Source: Asterochloris sp. CNOR1 (Eukaryota > Chlorophyta > Trebouxiophyceae > Trebouxiales > Trebouxiaceae). Taken from it: a stretch of 64,000 bases of DNA. The position numbers and the translations under genes were made by a program. Within the stretch, counting starts at the first letter, position 1; every line of letters starts with the position of its first letter. Shown here piece after piece: positions 1-20,300 of the stretch. The DNA lies in the NCBI GenBank assembly GCA_963969365.1, contig OZ017750.1, forward strand, positions 2,542,001 through 2,606,000, written 5' to 3'. The notes under the pieces were generated by a model. That model was not told where the DNA came from, searched no databases, and saw only the letters and a list, made by a program, of their open reading frames with translations.

Positions 1-94
1 GTGAGGCCCAGCTGGCTGGCATACGGGGGCGCTGCAGGGTTACAGCCAGCACCGAGGGGCACAGCTCCTGAGGTCTGGCCTGGAAGGAGAGCAC

Positions 95-155
95 TGCATG
101 CAGGTGAGGTGCATGCAGGTGAGGTGCATGCAGGTGAGGCCCAGTGGGCTGGCCA
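95..155 (+). repeat. Tandem repeat of a donor-like unit in the first intron
   Basis: Three copies of a 15-bp unit, TGCATGCAGGTGAGG, stand head to tail. The third runs into GTGAGGCCCAGTGGGCTGGC, a near copy of positions 1-21, where the window opens. I read positions 1-997 as the rest of an intron whose donor lies at or just before base 1, with copies of the donor edge inside it. No convincing exon was found in 1-997. Confidence 0.6.
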
Positions 156-997
156 TGAGCTCTGCAGCTGCAGGCACTGCAGAAATGGGCTGCCCGCAGG
201 TGGCGTGCAGCCCTGAGCAACACTTAGCACTGCAGGGGTCGCAGGTGCAAGCACTGCCGGTCAGCTTCTTGTTGAGCGGCTCAGCAGGAAAGCGCTTCAT
301 GCTGTCAGGCACAAACTTGAGCTTGGAGCCCCCTGCATGCACTGACAGAAGCCACTGCAAGTCCACACTTCACACAGGTCATGTGCCTGGAGCTACAGCA
401 GGAGTTGTGATACAAGCTGTGCATCCCATCAGGTGATTTCTGTTGTGCTGCACCTGCTTCATTGGGTGAGGGGCACAGTGTCGTGCTGCAAGCCATGACG
501 CCATCATCTCAGAAGGAGCGCCTGGGCCGCTGCACCAAGTGATGCGTCTGGTGCCTAGCCCAGGGCATTTGCAGCGCAGCCACCAATTGAGTAAAGCCCG
601 CCAGCTCAATGCACGTAGGGCCCAGCAGCCCGTTTTAATGCAAGCCATGTAGTCTCGTTGCAGGGCGCACTTTGAACTGTTGTGGGAGACTCCCAGGTGC
701 ACTGCACACCTACATTCTTCTGGATGACAGGCTTGACAGCCAACTTGACCAACGGGTCGCACTTTACGCCAACAGGGCCTGCTGTGCAGCAGTGCTGCAA
801 GCCTCTGCTTTTGCAGGACGGCAATCGTAGTGCGAGCCTCCACCTGATGTGTTGAACCAAGAGCGGTCTTGGCAGAGCATATCCAACAGCAGCCCGTGGG
901 AGCTCATCAAATGATCAAGACCTTGCCCAGTGCTGAAAATTCACGTGAGTGGTCTGGCCACAGCATCAGGCTGAGCAGACCTGCTGCTGTTTTGCAG

Positions 998-9749
<8,752 letters not shown>

Positions 9750-10369
9750 TGCAATAGAGACATCCGTCTGACCAAGCATAGTGCTTGCGTCAGACAGTGC
9801 TCTGCCTGGCTGCCTGTCTCAAAATGACATGCACCAAACTCTGCCCAATCAAACAACAAGTCTTTGGCTGTACCAGTGACACAGCAGGGGAACAAATGCC
9901 CCGTCCAGCAGGCTCAGTATCGTGTGGACTCCTGCTTAGGCAGCCAATGTGCAGGTGCAGTGTTTTGACGTCATGAAGAACGCACCCTGAATGAGTTTTG
10001 CTTGCTGCCTCACGCTGCCAGGTGTTCACCAGCTTTGAAATGAAATGCTTACAGGCAAGAATGACTACAGGCATGGGCATTGGGCACTTGGAGCCAGCAG
10101 GAGAGATGTCAACCTCCTCCAAAGTTTGGGCAGAAGGTAGCAGTGCACATACTGTTTCCAGGCAATGCAGTTGCAGGCTTCGAGCAAGCACTGGCTTCTG
10201 GGCTGCGCTGCTGGACACAAGCGGGGTTGTGGGTACAGTCTGTCAAAGTACAGGATCTGGCCATGTGGTTTGAAGGGGGCTAAAGCAGCCAAAAGGCAAC
10301 CTGACAATGGCAGTGCTCACCGTGAAACAGCAACTGCAGCTGCGCAGGAGCAGGGCGCGCCTGCAGCCC
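9750..10369. other. Convergent intergenic region
   Basis: This 620-bp stretch separates the 3' ends of the kinase (+) and the WDR26-like gene (-). I see only the two 3' UTRs and no ORF with family resemblance. A TTACA at about 10050 would be a TGTAA poly(A) signal for the minus-strand gene but is rather far from its stop. Confidence 0.5.
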
Positions 10370-13300
10370 TCAAGATGCTGGTGCATACCCGTTCTGAATG
10401 CTAGAGCCCTCCAGCTGCGGGGGGCCCCAGATGCGTATTGAGCAGTCGTCCGAAGCTGAAGCAAACATGTGGTGGTCCCTAGGGTTCCAGCTGACAGAGT
10501 TGACCGTGCCTCTGTGTCCCTCCAGCACTGCTAGCTGCTCGCCTGTCACCCTGTGCCACACAAACACCTGCAGCAGCACCAGCTGCTCAGACCTCAGGCC
10601 ATGGCTCACTTGCCAGCTGGCGCTAACAGCCAATAAAAGGTCCTTCAGGCTCACACAACAATCTGCATCAAGACACCACCCCAATGACAGGGTCTGGTGT
10701 TCAGGAAGCGGCCTGCCATACATAGCTGCCAAGGCTGCAGCACGTCAGATGGCACACAATCACAAGCACCCCCCAGCATGGGCATGGCCCTACAGCCTGG
10801 ACCACACAGCTTGCCTCAAAGTGCTCGTCAACTGGCTAAAGGAGGCAACAGACCACAAGGCCATGGCTGTCCGGCAAGAGCTCTGACTGAGGACAACGGC
10901 GAAGAGGTCAGACTGCGGCTCTGGCGGACACATGCACGGCAGACCCCATCCAACAGCAAGCCCTGTGCCTTCAGCCTACGTTAGTGGATTCCAGTTCTGC
11001 TGCAAGAGTGATGGCCTGCATGGCAGCCCAGCCCACCTTAGACTCCTCAGAGCCGCTGAGCACAAAGGCTGAGTTGTAACCCCCCAAGCAGGAGCGCACC
11101 ACATACCGCCCCGTCTGCCCTTGCGCCACCTCATAGCTCATCACATGAGCCACCGGCGGGGGCGTCACGCTGCCACCTGCAGAGCCAGGCAACGAAGGCA
11201 GGATGTAGAAGGACTCCCACGTCATGGTTGCCAGGCTTTTGGCACTGCTGGGGCATGCCGTGCAAGCCTTCAGTGACAACGTGCGCATAGGCGCCAAGCA
11301 GCAAGGGCTGGGTGGGCAGGGGCTGCCTGAACGCAGCTGCTGGCAGACTGGCCCAGCTGAGCGGGGCACTGCATGCAGCCCCGGCCGGCAGGCTTGCTTG
11401 GTCCCACAGGTACAGGGCTGGGACCCCTTCGCTGCCAGCCCACAGCTAGCCCAGTACAGGAGGCACCCACAGCACCCCACAGCCCTGACCTGGGGAGGTG
11501 GGCTGAGCGCTGTCAGGGTTAACCTGCCACAGGTGGATCTGCTGGTCGGTCATGTTGAGCAGCAGGTGGCGGTTGTCATCTGCCAGGGACAGGCTCATGA
11601 TGCCTGCGCCCTCAGAGATGCACAGCCGCGGAACCTCATGATATGAGGCCAGGTCATACACTCGCACCTGCAGCAGCAGGGACAGTGACGCTGCGCTCTC
11701 GCATGCATAGCATGTGGGCGAGCCGCATCATTGCAGTAACCAACCGAGGGGACCTGCGGCGGGGCGGGGGGGCAACAGCCTCAGTGGACGCCTGACGCCC
11801 GAGAGTACAGAGCAGGCTGAGAGCAGCAGCCCAGCAAGGCATCCTTCTAGAACTGCATCTGCGCATGCTGATGGCTCTCAGCAGAAGACGTGCGGCAGCA
11901 GAGCTGGGTCCTCATCTACAAGAACAGAATTTGCTGACATGTTGCATTTACTTGTGCAGCTCCTCCCACACCACAAGTGCTGAACGGACTTGACTTCACA
12001 TCCAGCCAATCTCACACAGGCATTCATTGCATCAGATGCATGCACCTTAGAGAAGATTGGCAGAAGACAGCCCACCTTCTTCTCGCTGGTGACGCTGAAG
12101 AGCAAGCGCCCATCAGATGAGATGGCCAAGTCATGGATGTGGGCGCTGGGCCACGTGCGCAGCACTGTCCCATCAGTCTCTGCCAGTATCAGGTACTTAT
12201 CATGGCTGCCCGTCACCAAGCGCCGGCCTGCAGGGCAGCAGCAGTGTTGCACTGCATTGCGCAGCAAGGCGCCAGCTGACCGCCTTTATCATCACATTGG
12301 CAGGCTGTGCTGCCACAGGCTGTCAGGCAGGGGCCCTCATCCAGGGGGAGGAGAGCATTTGTGGCTGCCAAAGACCAGGCGGCGGCGCTGCACCGCAACG
12401 CACGTCTAGGCCTGGGAACAGGCCTCCCACAGACAGCCTGCACTTCATTGCCAGGCACTGCCCTCAGTGATATGCATAGCCTTGAACCCAAGCATGTGAC
12501 ACACACCATCGATATGCCTCAGCTGACGGGAGGATGCAGGGATGCCTGGCGTCTGGCCAATCTACCCAAAGACACTTGCTGCTGGACATCTGGCACACGG
12601 TGGACACCTGAATACAGGCGCACAACTCCTGACATGGCACAAATAAATCGCCCCCGAGCCCCATGCCCATGTGTAGCAGATGCACCACAACTCACTGTCT
12701 GATGTCCAGAGGGAACTCCTGCATGTGCAGTCTTTGCTGATGCGGTGCATGCCGGCGCACCGACTGTCACGCAGCCATGGGACTACAAGACCTGCTACTT
12801 GTACGGTCCTAGCTGGTGCTGTCTAGCAGCCAACACAGCTGCTGCGGGCAGCTGCAGTGCAGGCTGGCACCCGCCACTCACTGTCGGGCAGCCACGCGAC
12901 CGCAGAGACCTGCTGCGTGTGGTGACTCAGCTCCTGGATGCAGCGGCCGTCCTCACTGCTCCACAGGCGCAGGATGCGGTCCTGTCCACAGGTGGCCAGC
13001 ATAGAGTCGTCGGGGCTCCATGCCAGAGTGGCAATGGCGTCTGTGTGGCCCTACAGTGTCAGCCAGGTCAGAGTGGAGGCATGTCAGGAGGATTGGTGAG
13101 CCAGGGCACAATGGCCACCGTCTGGCCCAGGCGCTCTCTGAGAACCTGATACAATTCATCAGGGCGGCTCAGGACTGCAAGTTTGCTGACATCCACACAG
13201 ACCCCATCTGGCTGTGCAAGGCAGCAGGCTGCATCGAATGCTGGCCAGATTAAGGGTGTCGCTAATGTGGGGGGCAACAAGCTTGCTGAAGGCAGCAAGC

Positions 13301-16300
13301 AGCCACGGCAGGTGTCTCCCACACATCTTCAACCCTCAAGCTCCGGCGGGGCAAAGGCGGGTCAAGCCCTTGCCCTCCCTTGCAGCTAGCGGCCCAGCCT
13401 ATCACAGCAGCTCAGCGTGCCTGGAGGCTGTGGAGGCGGCTGACGTGCCGCCGCAGGGAGTCGATCGAGTAGATGATGGCGCTGTTGTCCCGTGAGGCGG
13501 AGGCCAGCATGGTGCCCCCGTGGGAGAAGGCGATGTGCCACACCTCGTCCGTGTGATCTTGCAGCACCTGCAGGGCACCGGCACGGGCACTGTTGCTGAC
13601 TCTGCCAGGCTGACTGGCCCAGGATCAGCACTTGCCAGACAGCACAGTGGGGCATTTGCAGAGGGTGACATGGACGCAGGATTGACGGCAGTGTGGTGGA
13701 GCAACAGGAGACCCATGACAAGGGCACGGCTGTCACTGCAGCAGTGCACAGGCCCCCAACCACCCCACCTGCGTGGTGACAGAGGGTATCTGCTCTGGCC
13801 CGCAGCTGTAGTCTGACAATAGGGAAAAGACGGGGACCGGCTGGTTGTGGTAGCGGCAGCGCATCAGCTGCAGCTCCATGGCTTGCTCCACCAGGATCTG
13901 CAGGCGCCGGCTGGGCAGCAGGATGTCTGGGGGCAGCACGGCCTGCAGGTGGGCGAAGGAGCGAGCTTGAGCTGAGCATACTGCAGGCGTTGGAGCTACA
14001 TCCAATGATGAGCAGAGACTCCTTGCCAGCACAACCTGCAGGCATGCAGGGTTGGAGCACTGCGCTGAGCACATCAGAGGTCAAAGCTTGCTGAGAGGCC
14101 GTCAGAAGGCAGTCTCCCAAGGGGAAGCACCCTTGGCAGGCAGGTAGGAACTTTGCAAAGACAAGGGCATCATTAGCAATCTCCAGGTCTACCTCCTCTG
14201 CACTGCCTTGTAAAAGGCAAACCTGCTCTGCAGTGCCCCAAACTCAGAGGCTAACTTGCAGAGCTTCACCTAACATGCTGGGCAGGAATGCAGCCTGTGT
14301 GCCTTCCAATGGCATGCTCAGCAGGTGGTATCCTGACCTGAGCACACAGTGGAGGCTGCTGGCCCAACGTTGCCTCTGCAGCCCCCCAGAAGCCACTTGC
14401 AGCAACTGCAGCAGCCGCTCCATCCTGCTGTGGACTCACAGCCACTTGGGTGCACTACTACTTTGAAGAGGCACAGGGCAGCCTGCTGCCTGGCTTGTTA
14501 AGAGCCCCACATCGCCCCTGCAGCACCACTGTCGCCCCTGCCCGTTGATGGGCACCCACCTGCAGCAGCTGCTCCTGCCCGTTACGGAGCCCAGACCACT
14601 TTGTTTCACAGCTCATTTAGTAGGCAGATCGCCATCGGGCTTTGGAACTGTCCTAAAGCGCCCCTGCAGCACCACTGTCGCCCCTGCCCCTTGATGGGTA
14701 CCCACCTGCAGCGACTGGAGCAGCTGCTCCCGCCCGCTGTGGGGTCCAGGCCACTTCAAGCGTGAGCACAGCTCCTCCCCATCCTGGCACATGACCGCCT
14801 GCGCCAGCTCGTGCAGGCGCTCCGTCTTGACCTTCAGGGGCTGCAGGTCCTGCCGCAGGCAGCGCACCGCTGCCTTGGTGTCGTTGCGATGCAGCGCCTG
14901 CAGGCCAAGCATCTGCACTATATAACATCAGATAATTCTGCTATGCAGCACAAGGTGAAGATGTTTCTGACCGTGGCCAGGGTGAGTGTGCTGCCTCACA
15001 GAGGTGCAGCAAGCACCGCTGCCATGCTACAACTCAGAAGGGGTGCCCAGCACTGATTATGGTGGCCTGCATTGCCTGCAAGCCAGTGGCAGGGGACTCC
15101 AGTTCTCAGCCTGAACAAGGTAAAGGGCAGGGCTGCCTTTCTGTCCTTGCTGGAGATGGGGTGGCAGCGCCTGCAGGGTAGGGCCACCGGGCAGTGAGTG
15201 TGATGCCTTCGTGGTGCAGCCCTGCAGCTCCGGCAAGGCTGGCACCGATTTTGGGAAGGCACAGCTGGCATGACTGTTCTCACTCCTGCTGGAGGTGCAG
15301 TGCTTAGGCCCCCTGTATAGTTGCCATGCAGCGCCTGCGGGGAAGATTTGATGTCCTGCCGCGGCACACAGCTGCCCTGCTTTGATTGGAAGAGGCTTGC
15401 AGACATCTGCGCACGCGAAGGTAGCCACTGCCTTGCTGTCCAGACCACATGCAGGTCAGCCTGTGCTTCTGCCCCACAGAGGCTGCGGCTCAACCTCGTG
15501 AGATTGTCAACGCGGTGCTGGCCTGCAGCAGCGATGCACACCGGAAAGGACCCTGCCAGCAGCAGTCAGCCACAGGATGCCTTCTCTGCCCTTGTGCATT
15601 TCACTGTCTGCTGGGACTGGTAGAGCGCCTGCAGCCTGTCTTCAATGCTTGCTTACCAACAGCAGCATGTCAGTGCCCAATGCCACCTCACGTCGTGCCC
15701 ACTACCCCATCAGAAGCAGGTTGAGCCTGAAAGGCAGGACGGCAGTTGCCCTGACACAGAGGCACACCCGTCAGAGGGTTTCTCCTCACAGCCCTGCTAT
15801 GTGGCTTGCCAGCAGTGTGACTCCCCCTTGAGGTCACACCTTAGACACGCATCCTGTCACACGAGGCATGCATCGCTTTTGTGTTGTCAAGAACCTGCTC
15901 TGTTCATCCTGCAGGCCCAGCCCCTGGCACAGAACCAGTCCCTCATTAGTCTGCATCAATTTGGCACTGGCCAGGCCTGCACAAGCACACCACCCTGGGG
16001 CTGCGCTGCCTGACACACCTCCAGATACTTCTCCTCGAGGACCTGGAACTTGGCTCGCCGGCACTGGGCATCCTCCAGGCCCAGCTCATCCATCACTGCC
16101 GCTGCCTCCTCCCACTTGCCCTCTAGCAATGCGGATCTGAGCTGCTGGACCTCGGGCGCCTGGCAGGCAACCCCTGAGGCCTTCTCCAGGCTGCGGGCCA
16201 CATTCTCAAAGCCCAGCTCTGCCAGGCTCTGCTCCAGCAAGCGGATGAATTCTGTGCGTCTGATGGACCTTCTGGAGCCTAGCAGTTGGTCCTCAGCTGT

Positions 16301-16438
16301 CCCATTATGAGCTGCCCCGTTGGTCTGGGCCTGGCTTCGGGCCACACCGTTTTCCAGGCCCTGTTTCTTCGCCATTTTGCTTGGGCGGGGGTGAACTTCT
16401 GTTGTTTGCTCCCTACCCCTCTTTGTCAGGCTCTCCAT
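10370..16438 (-). CDS. WDR26: WDR26/Gid7-like LisH-CTLH-WD40 protein
   Basis: Probable subunit of the CTLH/GID ubiquitin ligase, where WDR26/Gid7 proteins act as scaffold or substrate adaptors. Exons in transcript order: 16438-16019, 14897-14706, 13942-13769, 13567-13421, 13050-12882, 12227-12076, 11667-11490, 11176-11037, 10567-10370. Exon 1 holds a LisH ([20 protein letters not shown]) and the start of CTLH ([17 protein letters not shown]); exon 2 completes CTLH. Next is the family block [13 protein letters not shown], then WD repeats: [92 protein letters not shown]. The exon ending at 13421 joins correctly only through a GC donor (CAG/GCACGC), since the next codons reach TGA. The start is the first ATG of the long exon-1 frame; a second Met lies 21 codons later. 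Total is about 590 residues. Confidence 0.93.
12751..12806 (-). repeat. Decayed copy of the exon/donor border at 12863-12922
   Basis: The intron segment with GACTGTCACGCAGCCATGG and AGACCTGCTACTTG resembles the exon border ACTGTCGGGCAGCCACGCG and AGACCTGCTGCGTG about 115 bp away. It lies in the intron immediately downstream on the coding strand. It is more diverged than the 14.5-kb example. Confidence 0.5.
14513..14740 (-). repeat. Duplicated exon-2 end plus donor of the WDR26-like gene
   Basis: The block at 14513-14585 (CCCCTGCAGCACCACTGTCG, CACCCACCTGCAGC, then GCTGCTCC) is repeated at 14659-14740, where it spans the true 3' end of exon 2 and its donor. The copy sits in the following intron and keeps the donor-like CTGCAG/GTGGGT on the minus strand. 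Similarity continues weakly into the exon body. Confidence 0.75.
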
Positions 16439-17335
16439 GCGCTACGGGGGGCTGGAGAGCTTTTCATGGGCTGCTTTCGGAAGTTGTTTAGCTGTAAAAC
16501 CTTTTGCTGTTTTAAACACAGGCCGCAGCCGTTCAATGGCTCTGGGTGCAGGGATCTCGTTTCAGGGAAGGCTCAGACAGCTTGCAGGCCATAAGGGATC
16601 TGATACACATGCCCACAAACCGTTTGGGTCATTCGATGGATTTTGTGTATAACAAGGGGACATGCCTTCTGCAAGCTGGACACCAGTTGAACAGATCTGG
16701 CTGCAACAAGCCCTTGTCCTTGGCAAGTCGTGACAAATTGCCATGGCTCTGGCGAGAGGCCATGACAAGGTTGTTCATCAGCTACAATCTCTTTGCCACC
16801 TGTACATCATATCAGAGGCACCCTTGAGCGCACAGCCAGCGGAGGTTTGAAGGCTGAGCTGCGGCTGATGCACCAAGGGGCAGTTGATACAGCTATTCAA
16901 GGGCAGCCTTTGGCAGGCAAGGGAGATATGGATAGGTTACCGATGTCTAGCATGGCACATGGGCATCATGCTAACATACACGAGATTGTCAGAAGCTCGC
17001 AAGAGCTAGCTGGCATCCAGCAAGTGAGGGCAGCCAATGCATTGCTGGTGCACACATCTCTGCCCCTCTACAGCGGACCATATGGGGGCTCTAGCATCTG
17101 CACAGGCATAGATAGGGCAGGGGAAAGGTTCTCCTGTGCAGGTGCACAGGAAGGCTGGCAGGCTTACTTGGCAGCAGTTCTTTCTTCAATTGCTGTCATT
17201 AGGCTGTCATGTAAGTCATGGCAGCTCTGCTGCTACGTGTATCATATGACAGCAGCTCAGCCAGCAGAATCGAGCCAGTGCCACATTTCCTAGCCAAGTG
17301 AGCAGAGGAGTTTATCTAGTCAGGAGAGGGCCCAC
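16439..17335. other. Intergenic region with the WDR26 upstream sequence
   Basis: These 897 bp lie between the start of the WDR26-like gene and the end of the polymerase gene, both on the minus strand. The part next to 16438 should hold the promoter and 5' UTR. I found no conserved ORF, no TATA box I would defend, and no repeat. Confidence 0.5.
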
Positions 17336-20300
17336 TCACTGCCAGTTACTACTGAAGTACCTAAGGAAGGGGGGAACATAAGCCAATCCGAGAGCTTCAA
17401 AGATGTCAGTCTCACAGGTGGCCTCCACGTGGGGCTCAAGAAACTCCTGCTCATGCTGGTATGTATAGCTGGCGGTGCGGGAGTCGCGGAGGCGTCTGAT
17501 GGGTACCAAGGCCATGTCGTTCAGCCTGAAGGCGTCTGCAGCAGGGTTGAGCTTCTGCGCCTGCGCCTTGGTGTGACTGCGTGCCCAGAAACGCAGCGCT
17601 CGCGCAAATGGCCCAGAACCTGTGAAGTGGTTGATGGCAAACACCCGCTGCCTGCAGGCCACAACAGCCACTCAGCTGGTCAGCAGCTGCAAGCTGCAGC
17701 AGACGGCACTCCTGCACACTTCAGGCTGAATGTCTGCAGCAGCCAGCCGCAGCAGCCAGCAAGGGCCACATGGCCAGGTGGTGCTCTGCGTTTGCCAGAC
17801 CAGATGCCAGACTAATTTTGAAGTTGCCTTACCTGCGGGGGTAGACCTTGACATCAATGCGGCGCCGGCAGTCGCTCCCCTGCGGCCTGCACAGCCCCAG
17901 CCAGGTCACAGAGTCCTGGTGCCGCGGCTGGGCCTTGTCTGGCGATAACTCGTTGCACAGAAGGCCCTGCGCCAGCAGGCTGCCCAGCAGAGCCTCCAGC
18001 AGCTCCCCACAGGTGACGTCTGCAGCGCCCTCAGGGTCCGGCTGGGCACTGGGGGGCATGATGACCAGAATGTCGATGTCCCCTGCAGGCATGAACGGGC
18101 ATCAGGTGTCCATCTGCCCAAAGCACAACAGTCACAAGTAACACGAAGGCAGCAGGCCACCAGTCAGCCATTGGGTTTGACAGCCGTCTCTGGTCAGCAT
18201 CGTCTACTTGCAGCTGGGGACACGGCCCCAAAGCGTCACACAACTGCCTGCTGAGGGGCTGCCAGCTGGGTAGGAGTCAAGGCAGCCTGCAAGCCCTGCC
18301 AAGCTTTGGGGTGAGAGGAACATGAAGTGGCTGACCACTGCACAATGACACGCTCCGCAAAAAAGTTGTGGGCTCACCTGTGCGGGGTTTCCCGCGCCGG
18401 TAGCTGCCTGCCAGGAGGACGTCGGCCTCCGCAGCGTCCCGGCATCCCAGTCTGAGCAGTACGTGCCCCAGCGTCTCCTGCACCCGCTTGAGGACCTGCT
18501 CAGCCTGGCCCCGCGGGATGGGCTGCTCGATCTCCTGATAGTACTGCAACCCCACCAACTGCACGGCAGAAGTGGGGATCAGCATGCAACCTGTGCAGGG
18601 CTTGAAGGCTGTGAGGCTCCAGCACTAATGCCGCCAATCTGGTAGCACACCCGAGGCAGATTTGGCCAGGGGCGAGGGCTGAGGCTGGGCCCACAGCTAT
18701 GCGGGAAAGAGGAGGGATTGGCATACACCCAGGGCGCGGCTCTCACATGCTGTTAGGCCCAGGCAGTAGTGCTGCCACTCTGGCCAGGTCTGAGGCAGGA
18801 CCTGAAGGGAGAACGGCCTGTGTCCAGGGGTTCAAATTGATACCACCGTACATGTACAGGAACTGCTACCAAATGACTCTGACCTGTGCACCAACTACAA
18901 ACACCACTTCACTTGAGCAACAACAGGGGAGCTCAAGCTGCTGCTTACTCACATCGTTGTGGCAGCACCTAGACCCTACCCATTGCGCAAGCTGGCCAGC
19001 AGGCTCTGCTTTCTTTGCCAACGCTCAGGCAGCGCTTGCACCCCACCTGCTGCTCAGTAAGATAGCTTTAGCAGTCCATCTGCGGACACCCACGCCCAAT
19101 GCCAACACGCCATCTGGCAGCCATGTTCCTTGCCTGCTACGCAGTCCCGTTGTTGGGCAGCAGCATAGGCACCCACCTGCTGCTCGGTGAGATCGCTGCG
19201 GCGGCGGACGTCGACCAGGGTGCGGCAGCCGTCATTGTACCACTTCTGGCTGACAACCTCACCCGCCCCAAAGATACGCTGGAACTGCAGGCAGGCAGCG
19301 ACATGCTTGCGGGGCCCTTGAGAGATCAGGCAGGGTGCATGGTCAGCACACCGCCCGCAGTGTTAGCTCCCCAGCTTGAACGCGCTCTGGGGCTTGTTGT
19401 CAGCAATGCTTGCAGTAGGTCAGCAAAGCCCTAGCTATGACCCAACAAAACTTCACTGAAGCTGGCACAGCATAGCACGCCCCTCAACTGCAGCTCCCCA
19501 CCATGATCTGGTGCTGCCTGTCACACAGCTCCTGCCGCAGATCTCACCAGCTGGAGCGCGCTTTGGCGCTCGCTGTTGGCCATGTAGTTGTTGCGCCGGC
19601 AGCCCCCTGTGGTGATGATCTCCTTCACCTTTTTCTTGCTCTTGTCCCCCATGCCCAGGCCATCCACGTCAGCAGCCGAAGTCAGTGGCTTCGTCAGCTC
19701 ACTCAGCTCCAAGACAGCCCGGTCAATGGCCTGCAGGGGCAATCGCGAGCATCACCACAGACAGAGTCCCTCTTTGACAAGGGCCAACCCGGCTTGCCCA
19801 GCGCCAGGCAAGCGCAGTCAGTGGCCTGCAGGGGCAGCCAGCTGCAGAGCACATGGGCCACCACACACACAGTGCAGCTGAGGAGGAGCTTGACCATGAC
19901 CAGGGCAGCAGGGTGAGCTGCCTGCAATGGCAGCCGCACAAGCCGTCCTCCTCAAGAGGGCACATGGGCAGCGTCATTGGCTAGGGCTAGACTACGCCGT
20001 GGCTGGCAAACCTCCTTAACACATTGCAGCACGGGAGTCAATGTGTTGGCATCAAATCACAAGCAGCCCTCCCACAACCACACTCCTGGCTGCTGGTGGG
20101 ACACAGCTGCCTCGGCTTTCTTGTACAACTTAACACAAAGGCAGGCACGAGCAGGCGCACACCCCCCGATGGAAAACAGCTACCAGCCACCCATGAGCTG
20201 TGCTGCTGACCTTGATCTTGAACTGGTCAGTGCCCCGAGCGCTGTAGGTCACCCGCACCAGCTCCAGCTCTGCAATGATGCAGACCTCCAACTCCTGGCA

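Noticed and set aside
40-366. Cys-rich minus-strand frame (CTCDPCSAKCC) that looks like a metal-binding protein
   Set aside because: Cys codons arise from the GCA/TGC-rich intron composition; there is no start, no family spacing and no supporting exon.
715-790. Minus-strand exon-like block reading GVKCDPLVKLAVKPVI between splice-like sites
   Set aside because: No partner exons with family resemblance were found on the minus strand, and 1-997 fits an intron of the plus-strand kinase with duplicated donor edges.
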